Source: Panonychus citri (taxonomy: Eukaryota > Arthropoda > Arachnida > Trombidiformes > Tetranychidae). From it: 64,000 nucleotides of DNA. Below the pieces are notes generated by a model. That model was given only the letters and a program-made list of their open reading frames with translations. It was not told the DNA's origin and ran no database searches. The stretch is taken from positions 186,001 to 250,000 of the forward strand of contig NW_026515406.1 in NCBI RefSeq assembly GCF_014898815.1, written 5' to 3'. Below are positions 1-14,606 of the stretch, one piece after another; the stretch's first letter is position 1; each line of letters begins with the position of its first letter. Made by a program: the position numbers and the translations under genes.

Positions 1-3000
1 TAAACCAACAACAAGAACCTAAAAGTTTACATTAGTAAAGGAGAGTAACTTTGTCATCCTCATCCTCATCATCATCCTTATCATCATCATTCTCACCATG
101 TCCATGGTAGTATTTGGAAGATTTTCTTCTTCTCATCATAATCCTCGGTGGGAAAACAATTTCCAGCATTTCAGTAAATGTAAAATTCAGTTTGATTCAT
201 CTTGATACAAGAAAAAAACAGATAAATATCTCTCAGCGTTTTGATGATGATTGTGAATGAATTTTGCTCATCGTCATCATCATTATCATCACCATCATCA
301 GGTAATCAAACTGATGATAAGGATCATTGACTTATATTAATTTAAGTTGTTAACCAATTGGTTATGCATGAAACTCAATCTTCTGGACAAGACTTGAATC
401 ACGTATCAGTTAACATGTTTAAATGGCATCACCATTGAAAAACAGGTAAAATTTACTCACATTAGCAAATAAAATGAAACAAAAGCAGAAAACAAGGTAA
501 TATATTTACAATAATAGGTTGCAATCATATTTTAACAGCATTCCAATCATCCAGTTGACCTGATAACTGACCTCATCTAAGTCGGACATTTAACTTTAAC
601 ATTATTCAATTTACTTACCTGTTCAATAGGAAAACAAGTAAAAAGTAATCTTTTACATTATTAACCATCTCATGTAATTACAATTAACTTTAATACATAA
701 TTTTTCTTTAGCATGTTCATAAGTATATGTACATTGTACAGGTGAAAAGATAACAGGAAACGGAAATGATGAGCAAATTTAAACGCTTTCTTAAAATTTT
801 ATATATTATATTAGGGATCCAAGTAATATAATACTTGGCATGTTTTACTTTTGTATTACCATTAAGATAATGATAGATAATTAGTTGAATGTTTCAATCA
901 TCAATTTCATTATATTGTTTTTAATGTCATCATCATTTCCCACCGGTGGAAAAATTTAGATTAACAGCTTACTGGATATTTGATTACCTAAACAATTTAT
1001 GGTGAACTTTTCAAATTAAGTATCAAAGTTAATTCTCATCTTCTTACCTGATATTAATGCTTCAATTTCACCAGAATTTGCATCTCACATGCATACACCT
1101 GATCAATTTCATCTCGAATTATAAATAATTGAAACTAAGGTGAAACTAATTAGTTTTCAGTTTATCAATTTTTCGGAAGTGAAAAAGTTTGAATCGTTTG
1201 AAAAGGTAACTCGTTTAAAAGATCATCAAAGATTTATTTCAATTTCGATCAGTTTTTTTTCTTTACATTTAATAGGATGATAAGAGGAAGATGACAAGAT
1301 AGTCGGTGGGTAAGATGAGATGAAGAGTGGACTTTGAGAGAGAGAGAGGATGAAGATGGAGGAAGTGGACAAGAAATTTTCTCTCTCTATTGTCTAATAT
1401 TTTTGTTACTTTTCATGAGACTCAAAAGACAGACATTGTTGTAGTTTCATCATCACCATGGGAAGATGAAAATTCAATAGACAGGTAAATAGTTTTCTGA
1501 GAATAGAAAAAGGTAAAGGCAAAAGAAGATAAAAGTGAGAGTGAGAATGGGAGTTGGAGTGAGTTGATAAAATCATTGTTAGCTTTATATGGTTTTGATT
1601 TTCTCTGGCAATAAAGTCCCTCTGGTTTAATCTGATCTTTTTTATCAGAGTATTTTTTTGGTTTCATTCAGGTTGTTGGGTGTGAAAGTGAATCAGATGA
1701 GAGTGGCATAGATTTAACATTCTCTCCACCATCATCATGATCCTAATCCTCTTCCACCCACTCCTCTTACCTTTTTCCCTTTGGAAACTTATCTTTGTTT
1801 CCTACCGCCTGGGAGTTGATATAAGTTTATATCGAATGATCAATAACCCTCCCTCCCTCTCATCTCCCACCCTTTACATTTTTACTTCCTCTCCACCTTA
1901 TTACCATCATTACGACCTCTCTCTCTCTCTCCTCTCTCTCTCTCTTCTACCTTTTCCCTCAGAATTTTTCATCTTCTTCCTTTTCTCAGGGAAACAGAGT
2001 TTCCTTCCAGTGAAACAAGTTCATAGTCTCTAACAAAAAGTATTCTTATTCTCATCATCATCATCATCATCTCTTCAGGGATTTACTAATATCTTGATGA
2101 AACCGATTTTCATCTTCATCCCGATTCAGATTAGCTCACATTCATCATCTGAATTAAATGAGATACAATATATAAAAAAGATGAATCCAAAATTATCATT
2201 GGCATTATTATTATTATCATTCTGATGATGATCATCATCATGATAAAAGTTCAGATTAGATTCCTTTCACTTAGATTCACGATAAGAAGTTTTTTTTCCT
2301 CCTCTACTCACATCTAATCATGAAGAACTGAATCTAAATCTTCTGAATTGAAACTAATCCATAGATTTTTATTTCTTCATCTTCATCTTATTTTAATTTC
2401 CTTTTCCTCTTTCATTCTCATTATATTTATATTCATCATCATCAACTCGCCATGAATAACTTTCAATTTGAGAAGAAAATAATTTCATCATTATTATTAA
2501 CCCATTCAGATGATCAATACTAATCAATGAACTAAATGAATTACAATTAACTTACCTTTCGTCTAATATTACCAGTAAATTTCACTATTGTAAGCAATTA
2601 ATGTTAATTAGCAATTGGTGAATCAACAAATGATCATAAAAAAAAATTATTACCTTTAATCACGTTAAACATTAACTTTCCGTTTCCGTTATAATTGAGT
2701 ATCGATTGATAATCTCAACAATTAACTTAATGTTATATAATTTTCTTAATACAGTTAATCTTATACAAAGAGTTTACCTTTAATTGTGATCAGATTAACA
2801 TATAAATTGTTTTGATTAGAGTATAATTTATATTCATTCTCAACGATCAAATTGATTGTTAATCAGGTTTGATTTATTCAACAAAAAAAATTTGATTGTT
2901 ACTGTTGCTTAATCACACATCAATTATATACGGTTAATCATAACAATTAACATTCTGTCAGTAGATTGCAATTTAAATGATTAATTTCATCAAAATCAGT

Positions 3001-6000
3001 AAACAAACAAACAACAATAAACCAATTGCAACAAAGTGTTCAAATCAAGGATATTCAACAAATTGTTGACAATTTGTTGATTTCAAGTTAAAAAAATCAA
3101 GTACAATTAAAAGATTGCCTAATTGTATTGTAAACAATTGGTAATATATGAAATTACAACAATTAATTGCAACAATTAGAACCAGAAAATGAAAATTTTA
3201 CCATAAAAATCCAATAGGTGGAAACTCTGTATACATAATAAGAAGGTAGGAAAAAGATTCCAACTCAGAGTCTGGATGAATTGAGGATATAAAAAAAATG
3301 CCATGAAAAAAATAACAATTTACCCATGAAAACACATCAACAATCAAGTACAAATGTAGTATATTGACCAATGTCCAGTAGTGTGAATGTCCAGTTAGAA
3401 TTTATGAAATGAATGTTTTTCTTTGGTGAGAAAATTTTTTTTTTTCAATTCAAGTTTAGATATCTAATAATGAACAATTGAACAATATATTTTTGTGCAT
3501 GGTGATGATTCAGTTCATACCCATGAGCAGGATGATGGTGAATATAATCTAGAGTATCATCATGAAATTCAATTGTATCATTTTGATTACCTTGAACTGA
3601 GAGACTGAAAGGGAAAAGTGTTACATTTTTTTTCTTCCAAAGAAATTCTGACATTTAAAGGTCAAAGAGTTTCCCACTCTCCCCTTTACACCCACTTCTT
3701 TTTGAGATAGAGAGAGAGAGAAGAAAGAGTGAGAGAGAGGGAGAGACTTACGATAATAATGATTATTATCAGATGAAAATGATCATGATGATGACGAGGA
3801 AGAGGAAGATGAGAATCGATCAAATTTCCAGGAAACTCAATGAATACGATTTCAAGTGACTGAGAAAATTTCATTTTCTGTTATCCAAAGGTTATGGTGG
3901 CGGTGGTTTCATGAGGGGGAGTGGGAAAATCATGATGAGTGGGTTGGTTGAAATACTTGGGAAAAGTTTTCAGATGATAATGTTACACAATTGATTGGAT
4001 GACAATGAAAATCAAACCTAATTAAATGTTGTTGTTACTATTAAATTGTTGATGGAAAAAAAGTAAACTTTTGTTTCGATAATCCAATCAAGTGAAAACA
4101 AAATTCAATTTTTTTTCTTCCTTGATTTTGATTGTTATTACCAATTAACTTTATTGATTAACGAAAGGAAAAAAATAACGGTAAATTTCAATCAGACAAA
4201 AAAAAGGGGAAAATTTTTACACTATTAATTGAATTTGATTGTGATGATGATTAAATAACAACAATTAAAACAATGTCTCTCAATAGACAAATTCAACCAA
4301 TTGGTTAACCTTGTTGATCAACAAATCATAATATCCAAATTTAGGTTAATTGATTTGATTGAATATAATTTACAGAATCACCTAGAGAATGATAATTATA
4401 AATAATGATCAATATTAATTGTTAATCGTCATATTATCAGTATATTAACCTAGTTACAATTAACAACAGACACAACAATTAACAAGGTAACGACCATAAC
4501 AATGAAAATAAAAAACGTTACGTTTGTAATGATTAAATGTAAACAAATCATCACCTTGACTTTTTGGGTTTAATTATTTGAAACAGTTAAATTGTTCAAT
4601 CAAAACAATTTGATTATCGTTAACTGTTGAAATGAAAATTATCATCAATTATTGTTAATCATCATTAGAATGATTAATTTGGTAGAAAAAGTTTCAATGT
4701 TAGTTTCATTTACACGCCATTCAAGATATGGGATGGGAATTTTTTTCTTCCTCATCTGACCTTGAATTTGTCTCATTTTTTTCATGATGAATCAGGATAA
4801 CGGTACTTTTCATATTATCATAATCCACTCAAGGTCGACTATCGATATGTATCATTAGCCGATCTAATAATTTGGCCTTTCGATTGCAACAATAAAGTGA
4901 CCAAGTTTGAAGACTCAAACGGAAACGGAATTGATGAAAATTCAACCAGAACTTTTTTATTGATCAAAACTCATCAGCTGTTTATTGTTGATTATGATCA
5001 ACTAATTGTTGTCTTCATATTGATTGTTATGTTTAAAAGTAAAACATTTCATCATTTGACTTGTTGTTTCTTGTTGATTAGTTAATTGTTATTATTTATT
5101 TGATCAAGTGAAATTTACTCTTGAGATTGTTGTTGACTAATTATTAATATTTACAACAACAACAACAATTAAATCAAAGGTATCAAAGATCAAGATGTTG
5201 ATCAAGTGATGAGGATGAAGATTAATAATTAACTAATTGTCAAATATAAATGAAATTGCAAAGTCTTTGAATTAGTTTTTTTTACCTTTAATCTGGAAAC
5301 AAAATCTATTGCCAATTAAATTGCGATTACGTTAATTGATTGCTGATTGTTAATCTACACGAATTGGTTGATTTTCACAATTAATAATCATAATCTCCAT
5401 TTTTATTTTGTTATGAATCAATGAACTTATATTATCCTGAGTGAATGATTTTGACATAAGATTGACAATTAATCAAACCCAGCCCATTATTTACCTTGAT
5501 TGTAATTTAATTAATCAATAATGATTACCAATTGTTAATTGTTTAGGTCTTGAAATGAAAAAATCATCAATGTTTTGGCTTTTTGATTCAATGTTTAGAA
5601 TCCTTGATTATTAATTAACTTGATTTGGATTAGTAAACAATTTAAACATGAAATTAACTTTTGTATGCAGACAATTTAATGGATATAAATTCAATTAAGT
5701 TAACTTTTAATTGTTTAATAACAAAATGATCATTAAGAAAACATCATTTTAATTTCTGGTTTACTGTTTGTTAATTGTTATCACTTAATGATGTTGATAT
5801 TTGTTGATTGTAATGTTGTCAGTGAGTTTAATTTTTATTCATATTTAATTGTTGAAAGTTAATTGTAATCGTATAATATATTTGATAGTAAATTGATTCA
5901 ATTGATGCATGAAAATCAATATTAATCAACTTAGTAATTTAAAGTTAATAGAATCAAAGATTTTCACAATTAATTGGCTCATTAGGCTGTGACAATTAAG

Positions 6001-6350
6001 CAGATTGACACGTAACGATTACGCTGATGATCAAGACAATCATTTAAAATTTTCATTGATAATCAATGAAAAGATCACTAAAGGTCACATCCGATTTACC
6101 GATTCGATATCAACTTTTTTCCTATTCCAATATATTAAATCATTTCGAGGAATTGGAATTGTTTGTTTTTTCATCATTATTTGTATTATAATATCTCAAT
6201 TGATGTTAATCATTATGGTGATGGCTCAATTAATTGCTCTTACTGAAAGACATGATACAGTTTTCATCGGGTAATTAATTAATTGTAACCATAAGAAAAA
6301 CAAAAACATTGTTTAATTTATCACCAATCAAGTAATATTTATCTTCCTCA
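1..6350. other. Gene-free stretch, mixed texture
   Basis: ATC-rich and GA/CT-rich DNA (1-2480 and 3230-3960) alternates with TTAATTGT/ACAATTAA-rich DNA (2480-3230 and 3960-6350). No frame has plausible protein composition. A CAG|GTAAGT junction on the minus strand at 619/618 is an isolated donor-like site. Confidence 0.6.
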
Positions 6351-6509
6351 TGTCATCATTTTCCCTGGATCATTTTCACCATCAATTTGATCAGGTTCGA
6401 GTACAAACTTGTCAGGTCAAAACTTTTCGTCCTCTTTAAACAAAAAACGGACTTGGGATGAGGATGCTACGGATAAGCCAGATGATGGAAATTATAATCT
6501 TCTTTTATC

Positions 6510-6512
<3 letters not shown>

Positions 6513-6560
<48 letters not shown>

Positions 6561-6620
6561 TCTTCCAGGAAGATCTTAAATATACTTTGACCTCTGGATC
6601 TTGATGCAATCCAGAGGTTT

Positions 6621-6653
<33 letters not shown>
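6513..6653. repeat. (CT)23 and (ATC)11 microsatellites
   Basis: A 46-bp uninterrupted CT tract (6513-6558) is followed by a 33-bp ATC tract (6621-6653). Met- and Arg/Glu-rich open frames across them are translations of the repeats. Confidence 0.97.
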
Positions 6654-6655
<2 letters not shown>

Positions 6656-6829
6656 GTTAATTGTTGATTATATTGATCATCGTAATTAAACAAAAGTCAA
6701 ATTGTCAATAAACTTTTGCTTTTTTCTCTTTCTTTTTCATCCTCATCCTCTTATCATCATTTTTCATCTTCCAATGTGATTACCATAGGAAAGGCCAAAT
6801 GTCTGGTATCTTTTTTTATTACACTGGTC

Positions 6830-9420
6830 TCACAAGTACTAAGTGTAATTAACTAATCATAATTATCTTAATCATCTTGTTTACTACTTTTTTACCTTAA
6901 TTACAGACTGATGATGAATACCTAACGATTTAAAATAGTAACAATTAAGTTAATAATTGAATGGAAAACAAAACAAAAAAGGAAACACAAATGTTAACGG
7001 TAATATTTAAGTTTTAATTTAGTTTATCATTGATTAGTTTGTTAATTGTCTCTCATTTAAATATCATATGTAATTTAATTGTCAATAATCAATCAAATGT
7101 TTTTCAAATTGTTGGCAACCTGAGACATTTTTCCTGTTTTCTCATTATTATTAATTTAATCATTTCCGTTTTGGTCAAGTACACAATTAAAGGGAATAAG
7201 ACAATTGTATAGTTAATTAAGACAAGAATCAATCAAAACAATTAACTAAATGAACCAATAAGTTTTTGTTTTTCAATCAACACAATTGATTAGAGGAGAG
7301 GAAAAAAACTAAATGTATTAATGATTACAATTAAAGACTGACATTAACAACAATTAACTTTAACAATTGATGAAACCTTAACAATGAATTAATAGTTAAT
7401 TTGTGATTTAATTGTAGCCTTGATTGTGATCATGAGATGTATTCAGATTCCTTGAAAAAAGTAAACAAACCCAACAAGTTTTTTCATTGAGAATCAATTG
7501 AATTAACTTTATGAGCTTAATTCCTAGTTGATTAATTGTTAATCTTAATCATCTCATGATAATCTGGTTAACCCAAAATGGGATAACAATTAAATCACCA
7601 TCAAATTGTCCAGAATTTGTGAATTAAACATTAACCAAGAACTTTTTGTTTTCACTTGGAGTTTTTTTTTATAATTTGGTTAACCTTTGATTCTGATTCT
7701 GATTTAATCATTAGTTAGATTATCTGAATAATTAACAATCAGTTGATCATCAGAAGCATTTAGGAACTGATTGTGTATTTAGCTGCTGAATTAGATGATT
7801 AGTTGATTTGATTAACTTTTAAGGTGCTGATGCCGAGTGACTGATAATCAATGGTATTTAATTGTACCGTTAATTGTGCCGATTTAATTGATCACAGAGA
7901 TGCCGACAAATTAATCAATTGGGAAACCGATGATTGATTATTTTTGATCACAATTAACGAAAAGAAATTATTATTATAATAATATAATTGTCACAATTAA
8001 GGCTTAACCATTAACATTAGAGGTTTAATTTTACTCAATCATCACAATTTAAACCTCAAGAGACAATCAGGTTAATATACTGATTGAGTTAATCCAGTTT
8101 TCTATTAATCAACTTAATCCACAATTAAGCTTTTAGATTGTCTTCCTTTTTCAATCAGTTAATTAAGTTTCATGTGAGAAAGACTTAATTTTTAGACACA
8201 ATTGTAAATAAATTGTAAAAGTTAATTCAGTTGTCTCAAGTTAATTAATATAATTCCTGAGTAAATCTTAGATTCAATGTAAACATGATGATTAAACTTA
8301 AATTGTTATAACAATTTAAATGTCATTGTCATAAACCAGATCAATTAATTAGCTTAACTGTTTAAATGTCAAACAATCAATTGATTGAAAATTTTATCAA
8401 TCAAAATTGAATTTGCCCAATTGGATTTTAACATTATATTATTATTATTAGCTGAATGATTAATTTAATTGTTGTTGATTAACTTTTCGGCTGATTGTTA
8501 AGTCTTACTTTATGACGTATTCATACAATTTGATTATCACTATTATTGATTGTTAATTGTTATCATTGTTTCCTTACGTCAATATATAATTTATATATTG
8601 TTAAGATACACTCATATGATGTTGATTGTGGTGATTATTAATTGTTACTATTAATTGAAACCAGTGATTAAAATTGTTGAGATGATTTTACCTTTGATAA
8701 TGATAAATATTTGATTGAAATGATTAGATGAAAGAAACAATCAGCGGCAACAATTAACCTAAAAAAGGTTAATTGTACGAATTGTATCATAATTAACTTT
8801 AATTGTAAGAAAATTTTTCATCAAATGAACAATAACAAAAAGAAATCAATATAAAGTATCATTTGATTGTCCCAACAATTAATTAACTTGCAAACTAATT
8901 AATCAAATCAAGTTGAATAAACAATGATCATAACAACAAATTAAATCAATACCTAGAGTATAAAAATAAATTAACTGAACTAATCAAGGACAATCAATGA
9001 TAACAACAACAACAACAACAATTAAAAGTTTCCATCTAAATTACAATTATCACAATTAGCAAACAATTAACAGCAACAAAATGTAAACAGTTGATTGTAA
9101 ATTCAACCTTAAATTGTACAACAAAGTAAATGAACAATTAAAGAAAGAAATTAAATAAAGTTAATTATCAACAAGTTTAATCTTTAATTAGCTAATCAAT
9201 TGTGTCAATATTGAAGCTTAAATTGTTTCCATTAATAAATTGTTACCGTTAGATGGCGACTGTGGTTAAGGAAACTGTTGATCCAGAAACAATTAACATT
9301 GAATAAAGTTGATTGTTATTACTAAATTGTTTGTAACTATTAATATACCCTTTTACATGAACGTAAATCATTAATAACAATTAACAAATTGTTACGTTAA
9401 TTGGAGAGTGAGAAGGAAGA
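6830..9420. other. Gene-free TTAATTGT-rich stretch
   Basis: Dense TTAATTGT/ACAATTAA words and no purine tracts. Two CRE-like words (TGACGTA at 8513 and TTACGTCA at 8574) lie 60 bp apart. No coding signal. Confidence 0.6.
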
Positions 9421-9461
9421 AAATCAAGTTGGAAAAGTTTTTCAGTTCCATTCAAGAATTG

Positions 9462-9540
9462 AAACCAGAATTTTTCTCTATTTAAATATCGGTAACTTGG
9501 CGCCTTCCATTGCCTCAGGCAATTAACCAAATTCTGGTTT
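9462..9540. other. Nested hairpin element
   Basis: AAACCAGAATTT (9462-9473) and AAATTCTGGTTT (9529-9540) are perfect 12-bp inverted arms. Inside them, ATTGCC/GGCAAT (9509-9523) forms a second stem with a 3-nt loop. The left arm is part of an 18-bp word, ATTGAAACCAGAATTTTT (9458-9475), found again at 16491-16508. Confidence 0.5.
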
Positions 9541-10175
9541 TCCCTATGTGATAATCTCATTCATATATCTAAATATATATACAAACATGAAGCTAATGAA
9601 CGTCATCACAATGAGTATCAACATGAATGATGAAATAAATTAATGAATCAAACGGGAAAAAATCAATAAAAACATCAACAACAACAACAACAACAACAAT
9701 CAATGTAAATACCCAATAAAATTTCAGGTTTTCAATCAACAACAACAAAAAATAACAACAACAACACAACAATTAAGGTAAATCGAGAATCAATCAATGA
9801 GTAAACCTAATCAAGAGTGTAACAATTAAAAAGGTGAGAGATGAAAACAAAAAGTAACCATTTTCTTTTCGTATTTGTTTCCGTTAAGAAAATTCAATTT
9901 TCAAGGTAAGAAATTGAATATTTCACTTATGCTGATTATCATGGTGATTATTTTAATCAGCTTGTTCAAATGCATACTCACAGAAATCAATTTAATTCTC
10001 ACTCAAACAACAATTTACCAAAAGAAAAAGGTAACAATTTAAAAGTTTTACTCTCTCTCTCTCTACACATCAATCAGACAGATTAACAATTTACTGCTTT
10101 AATCAACAATCAAACGTTATCATAAAAACTTAGCACGTTCAAAGCATTTTTAAAGATGATGATGGCAATTTCTTT

Positions 10176-10414
10176 ATCATCATCATCATCATCATCATCT
10201 CTTACTTTTCTCCTTTCTTTTCATCCTCTTCTCTTCATCCAAAGCTTCAAGTTAACTGTACATATGAATGAAAAGTTTGTTTTCTTTTTCTTCTAATATT
10301 TTAATTCCACTTTTTAACATTGATCACGCAATTTTAAATTTCCAAGCAATTTATGGTTACCAATTTAGTGCGTGTTTGTTTATTTACAATCATCATCATC
10401 ATCATCATCATCAT
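10176..10414. repeat. Two (ATC)n microsatellites
   Basis: ATC runs of eight units lie at 10176-10199 and 10389-10414. Confidence 0.95.
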
Positions 10415-13400
10415 ACACCCACTTCTCCCTCTTCATCCTTAATTTTCATTATCCATAATGTATTGAATATGATTGAGTCTCGAATATTTTTTATTCTCAA
10501 ATGGATTTTTTTTTGTACTTTCGATTTTATTTTCTTCCAATTTCTTGTCTTCTCGAAATTTACTTAGTACTAGTTCATCATCATGATAATGAGCTGAACT
10601 ATATATACACTATTTAAAGGTTAAAGTGAATTCGTACTCTCTCAGTCAGCTGATTGCTATGATAACATTGCCAATCATGTAAATAATAATAATATAAAGG
10701 TCAACGTTAATATTAACTCACCTGAATAAGTTTCTGTTGAATATTTTTTTCTTGGTGCTGGTTAATAGGTAAGAGATGAAGTTGATCATTATTATCATGT
10801 TATATTGATGATTAAATAACTGATAATAGTAAATTTGTTACTTTAATCAACAATTTGAATCAAGAACAAAAAAAAGATACGTTTGATATTTAAATTGATC
10901 ATTAATTTCAATCTAAAAATCTGAATAATCAACAGTCAGGATTAAATTTACTCTGATTCAATGATGATAATCAAATTGAAATTGATGAAATTTAAATTGT
11001 TTAAAATATTATCAATTTTATTATAATTGAAGTTGATTACAGTTAATTAACTTGTATGATATTTACAAAATTCTGTTGGACTTTGATTAACTTATCTGAT
11101 GGATTAGATGATATTAGGGATTAGTTCAATTAAGAGATAAAAATTTGAGTTAACTGTTTATTATTTCAATTGGAAAAGTGAATGGAAGATAAAAAAATTT
11201 CATCTTCATCTTATCTTCATCATCATCTAACCAGATAAATTAATTCAATTAAGTTTGGTTATTATTTTGATCCTTATCCACTTTCCATTACCAAGTTAAT
11301 CCTTCAAATCTTAATCCATTCTTATCTGATCATTTATTTTCATAGAGACACTGGTATATATTATTATATACATGGTGATATTAGATAAATCAGAGAGAGA
11401 GAGAGAATGAGTCATAATAGATGGGAGTTGATACAGGAAACGGAAATGATGATTGAAATTCAATCACGTTGTCAGTGTAATCACTTAAACTCGATGATGA
11501 AAAACACCCAAAGATGATAGAGAATGTTTTCTCCCTCTCTCTCTCTCTCTCTGTCTCTCTCTCTTTCTTTCATTTTCTCGATAATTAAATGATAATAACA
11601 ATAGATGCCGCTGATTACCTGTTACCATTTATTAGTATCTTCAGAAATAATAATAATCATGATCAGAATAATTTCCTAATAATAAACCATTGAATCCATA
11701 ACCTTATACTTTGTTGATTAACTGTAAATATCATGATATTGATCAATAAGTGCTATTCAGTGTAATCATTATCTTCATCATCATTTCATGGTAATTCCCA
11801 AAATAATATTTCCAGTACTATTAAATAATAATAATAATAATAATCATTGAATTTACAAGAAGGTAACAAAAAATTTCAACCAATAACAAGGTAAATCTTG
11901 AGATATTAATATCTAAAGGTGATTTCATCATGATGAACTTGAATGCAACGTTTCATAAGAATAATGAAACGAGGGGAATGATAAAGAAATTTTGTAAACA
12001 ACATGATAAAAGTGAAAGAGAGATGATGTTATTTAATGAAGTTCATTTTCGTTTGTGAAACGTAGTAAAAAAAGTTCAGACTTGCGTCGAATGTGATGAA
12101 AGTTTCAATTCTATTTTTTATTCTCTCTCTTGTCTTTGATTTTCTTTCGTATATTATCACCTATTATCTTCATTTATCATCATCTTGATCGTTTTCTTTT
12201 ATCTTGATAATAATCTGTTTCTCTCTTTTTGAAAAGTGCTAACGAACGTATCGTTTGAAAGATCTGACAGATTCATTGAGAGAAAAAAAAAGTTTTCTTC
12301 CCAATTAATGACTCACTTTATCTTCCTTTGATCATCTTTACCATGAAATTTGATTCATTTACTTACAGCCTGACTCACTCATCATGGTGTGGATGATAAC
12401 GATTATGATGATAAGGAGGATGATGAAAACTTCCTGTTACTCATTCACAAGGCTTTTAATAAACGTCTCAACGAGTGGTTTGTTTTCATTTGAGAGATGA
12501 CTAATCATCATCAGTCTTATCATCCTTAACCTAATTTCAATCACAAGTAATGAGAAAAATGAGAGAGAGGAGAGAGAGAGTGAGTGAGTGAGTGAGATGA
12601 AAATTCCATTGAAGAAAAAATTCTCAGAATCTTCAGCCTATTTAAGTATAAACTTAATGATGATGAAATTTCATGAGAAACTCATTGGGCTTTCATGATG
12701 AAATTGATGAATCATAATTTGTTTTGATTATACAGATGACCGAAAGTAATCAACTAATCAATAATCAAAGAAACTCATTAAACTTCATTATCGATTAAAC
12801 CTTTTCTCAGGAAACTTTTACCTTTGACATTAGAACTTTTTTCTTTTCTCTCTCTCTCAAACTCGACAATATTTACAATTGTTTACACATCTTCCTTATC
12901 ATCATCATGAAATCTATTAATAAATAATAACAAGAATGATGAGAAACTGATTAGTTCAATGATCTAGAGACTCAACTAACCCAAATGATAATATTTGAAA
13001 GTCTAGACCGAAAAGAAAAAGTCAAATTAATTTAAATCATCAAAGTTAATCAGTTGATGAGTTTTTTTTGTTGATTGAATTGATTTAATGATAATTAATT
13101 AATCAATGTGTCAATTGGATAAACTAATACTATGAGAGATTGATAATTAAATCACTGAATCAATCACTTGACAATTTATATAAATGTACTTACATGAGGG
13201 AAGGAGGAAAAAAAGTAAATATTTAAATTTTGAACTTGATCCGATTGTTGGAAACATTTTGATCAACAATTAATTAATCATCAGTAAATTACCGTTCAAC
13301 CTTTAACCAATTGTGAATACATAATAATACATAATAAATGAATCAATGATAATAATAAGTAAACACAATTAAATAATTAACTTTGTGAATAAAACAAAAA

Positions 13401-13518
13401 TGTAAGATACAATTAAGTTAATCATGATTAAGTTACAAGTTGGACAGTTAAATGTTTCAGTTTGTTTGCTAATAAAATATTAATAAACAATCAATCAAAT
13501 TGTTTATTGGTAATTGAT

Positions 13519-13545
13519 TATAATAATAATAATAATAATAATAAT
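13519..13545. repeat. (AAT)n microsatellite
   Basis: An uninterrupted AAT run inside TTAATTGT-rich sequence. Confidence 0.93.
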
Positions 13546-13871
13546 ATGAGAATGATGAATGGTCAACAATCAACTAATCAAAATGATTATAATGATGACA
13601 AATGCTAATCAGTTTGTGTAAATTTTTAATCAAACAACAGAATCAAAGATAATTTATCCCAGTGATTTAATTTAAACGTCTCTCGCTCCCATTCAGATAT
13701 CTAATTGTGATTATAATTCAATCACTCTGATTGATCCTTTCAATTGTGATTAAGTTAACAACAATTGAAAACCCAAATCTAATTAAGGTAAAAGCAAATG
13801 TCAACCCATAGTAATCATAGTAACAACAATCAAATACCAAAGGCAACAAAATAACAACAACAAAAAAACAC

Positions 13872-14184
13872 TGACCTTTTTATGTTACTTATCTTTGAGT
13901 TTTGACCATTGGTCAGCTCTTTTTATTTTTGTTGTTGTTACACTTTCCTAACCATCTTCATCATCATCATGAAGATAATGATTGACTGATTAAAATGTAG
14001 ATTCAATAATATAATACATTTACCATTGGTCATTTTCCCGGTTCCCTGATGATAAAAATACAAAAAGATTTCATATCCATCAGGAACAAGAATGAAATTG
14101 AAACAATGACCAATAGAAAAGATAAAATCAATCGTCTTTGACCTAATACAATGGCCAGTGAATAAAAATACTGACCAATGGTCA
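13872..14184. promoter_or_regulatory. Cluster of eight TGACC/GGTCA half-sites with mirror-image palindromes
   Basis: Half-sites lie at 13872, 13903, 13911, 14028, 14107, 14139, 14172 and 14180. TGACCATTGGTCA (13903-13915) and TGACCAATGGTCA (14172-14184) are reverse complements of each other and share flanks (TTTTTATT-like), so the block also behaves as a ~280-bp inverted-repeat unit. GGTCA is the core half-site of many nuclear receptors, and ATTGG is also a CCAAT box. Function is inferred only. Confidence 0.45.
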
Positions 14185-14577
14185 ATAGAGCCTATTATTT
14201 GCTTCATTTCAATAAATTACATTAATAACTGAATCTTTCTCTCACTCATTCACTTACTCATCATCCATTTCTGGATGATAATATTTTTAGCATTAAAGAT
14301 AAACTTTCATCTATACTCATCCTTTATCATCATCTTTTTTGGTTACTCTTTCTTTATCTTCATTATCATCTTATAGCTCATCATCATTATCATCATCACC
14401 TTCATCATCAACTATTGTGATAAAAATACAATATCATCATTAATAAACATAAGCAATAATAATAATCATAAATACAATCACAATCAACATTGATTGCTGA
14501 CTGTTTACCATTAGTTGAAACCTCATCAATCGTCAAGTTACAATTGCATCCGTTATCATCCATCTTCCTTCATCCTT

Positions 14578-14606
14578 ATCATCATCATCATCATCATCAT
14601 CATCAT
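14578..14606. repeat. (ATC)n microsatellite
   Basis: Nearly perfect ATC run; it encodes an apparent poly-His stretch in an open frame that is not a gene. Confidence 0.95.

Larger units (their letters stand above)
9541..13870. other. Gene-free stretch
   Basis: CAA repeats (9675-9700), ATC runs, short GA and CT tracts (near 11397, 11533 and 12560) and further AATTGT-rich DNA. Nothing that I can support as an exon. Confidence 0.55.

Noticed and set aside
6393..6404. GGTTCGAGTACA, resembling a tRNA B-box
   Set aside because: No A-box, cloverleaf stems or anticodon arm could be placed around it; no tRNA is supported in the window.
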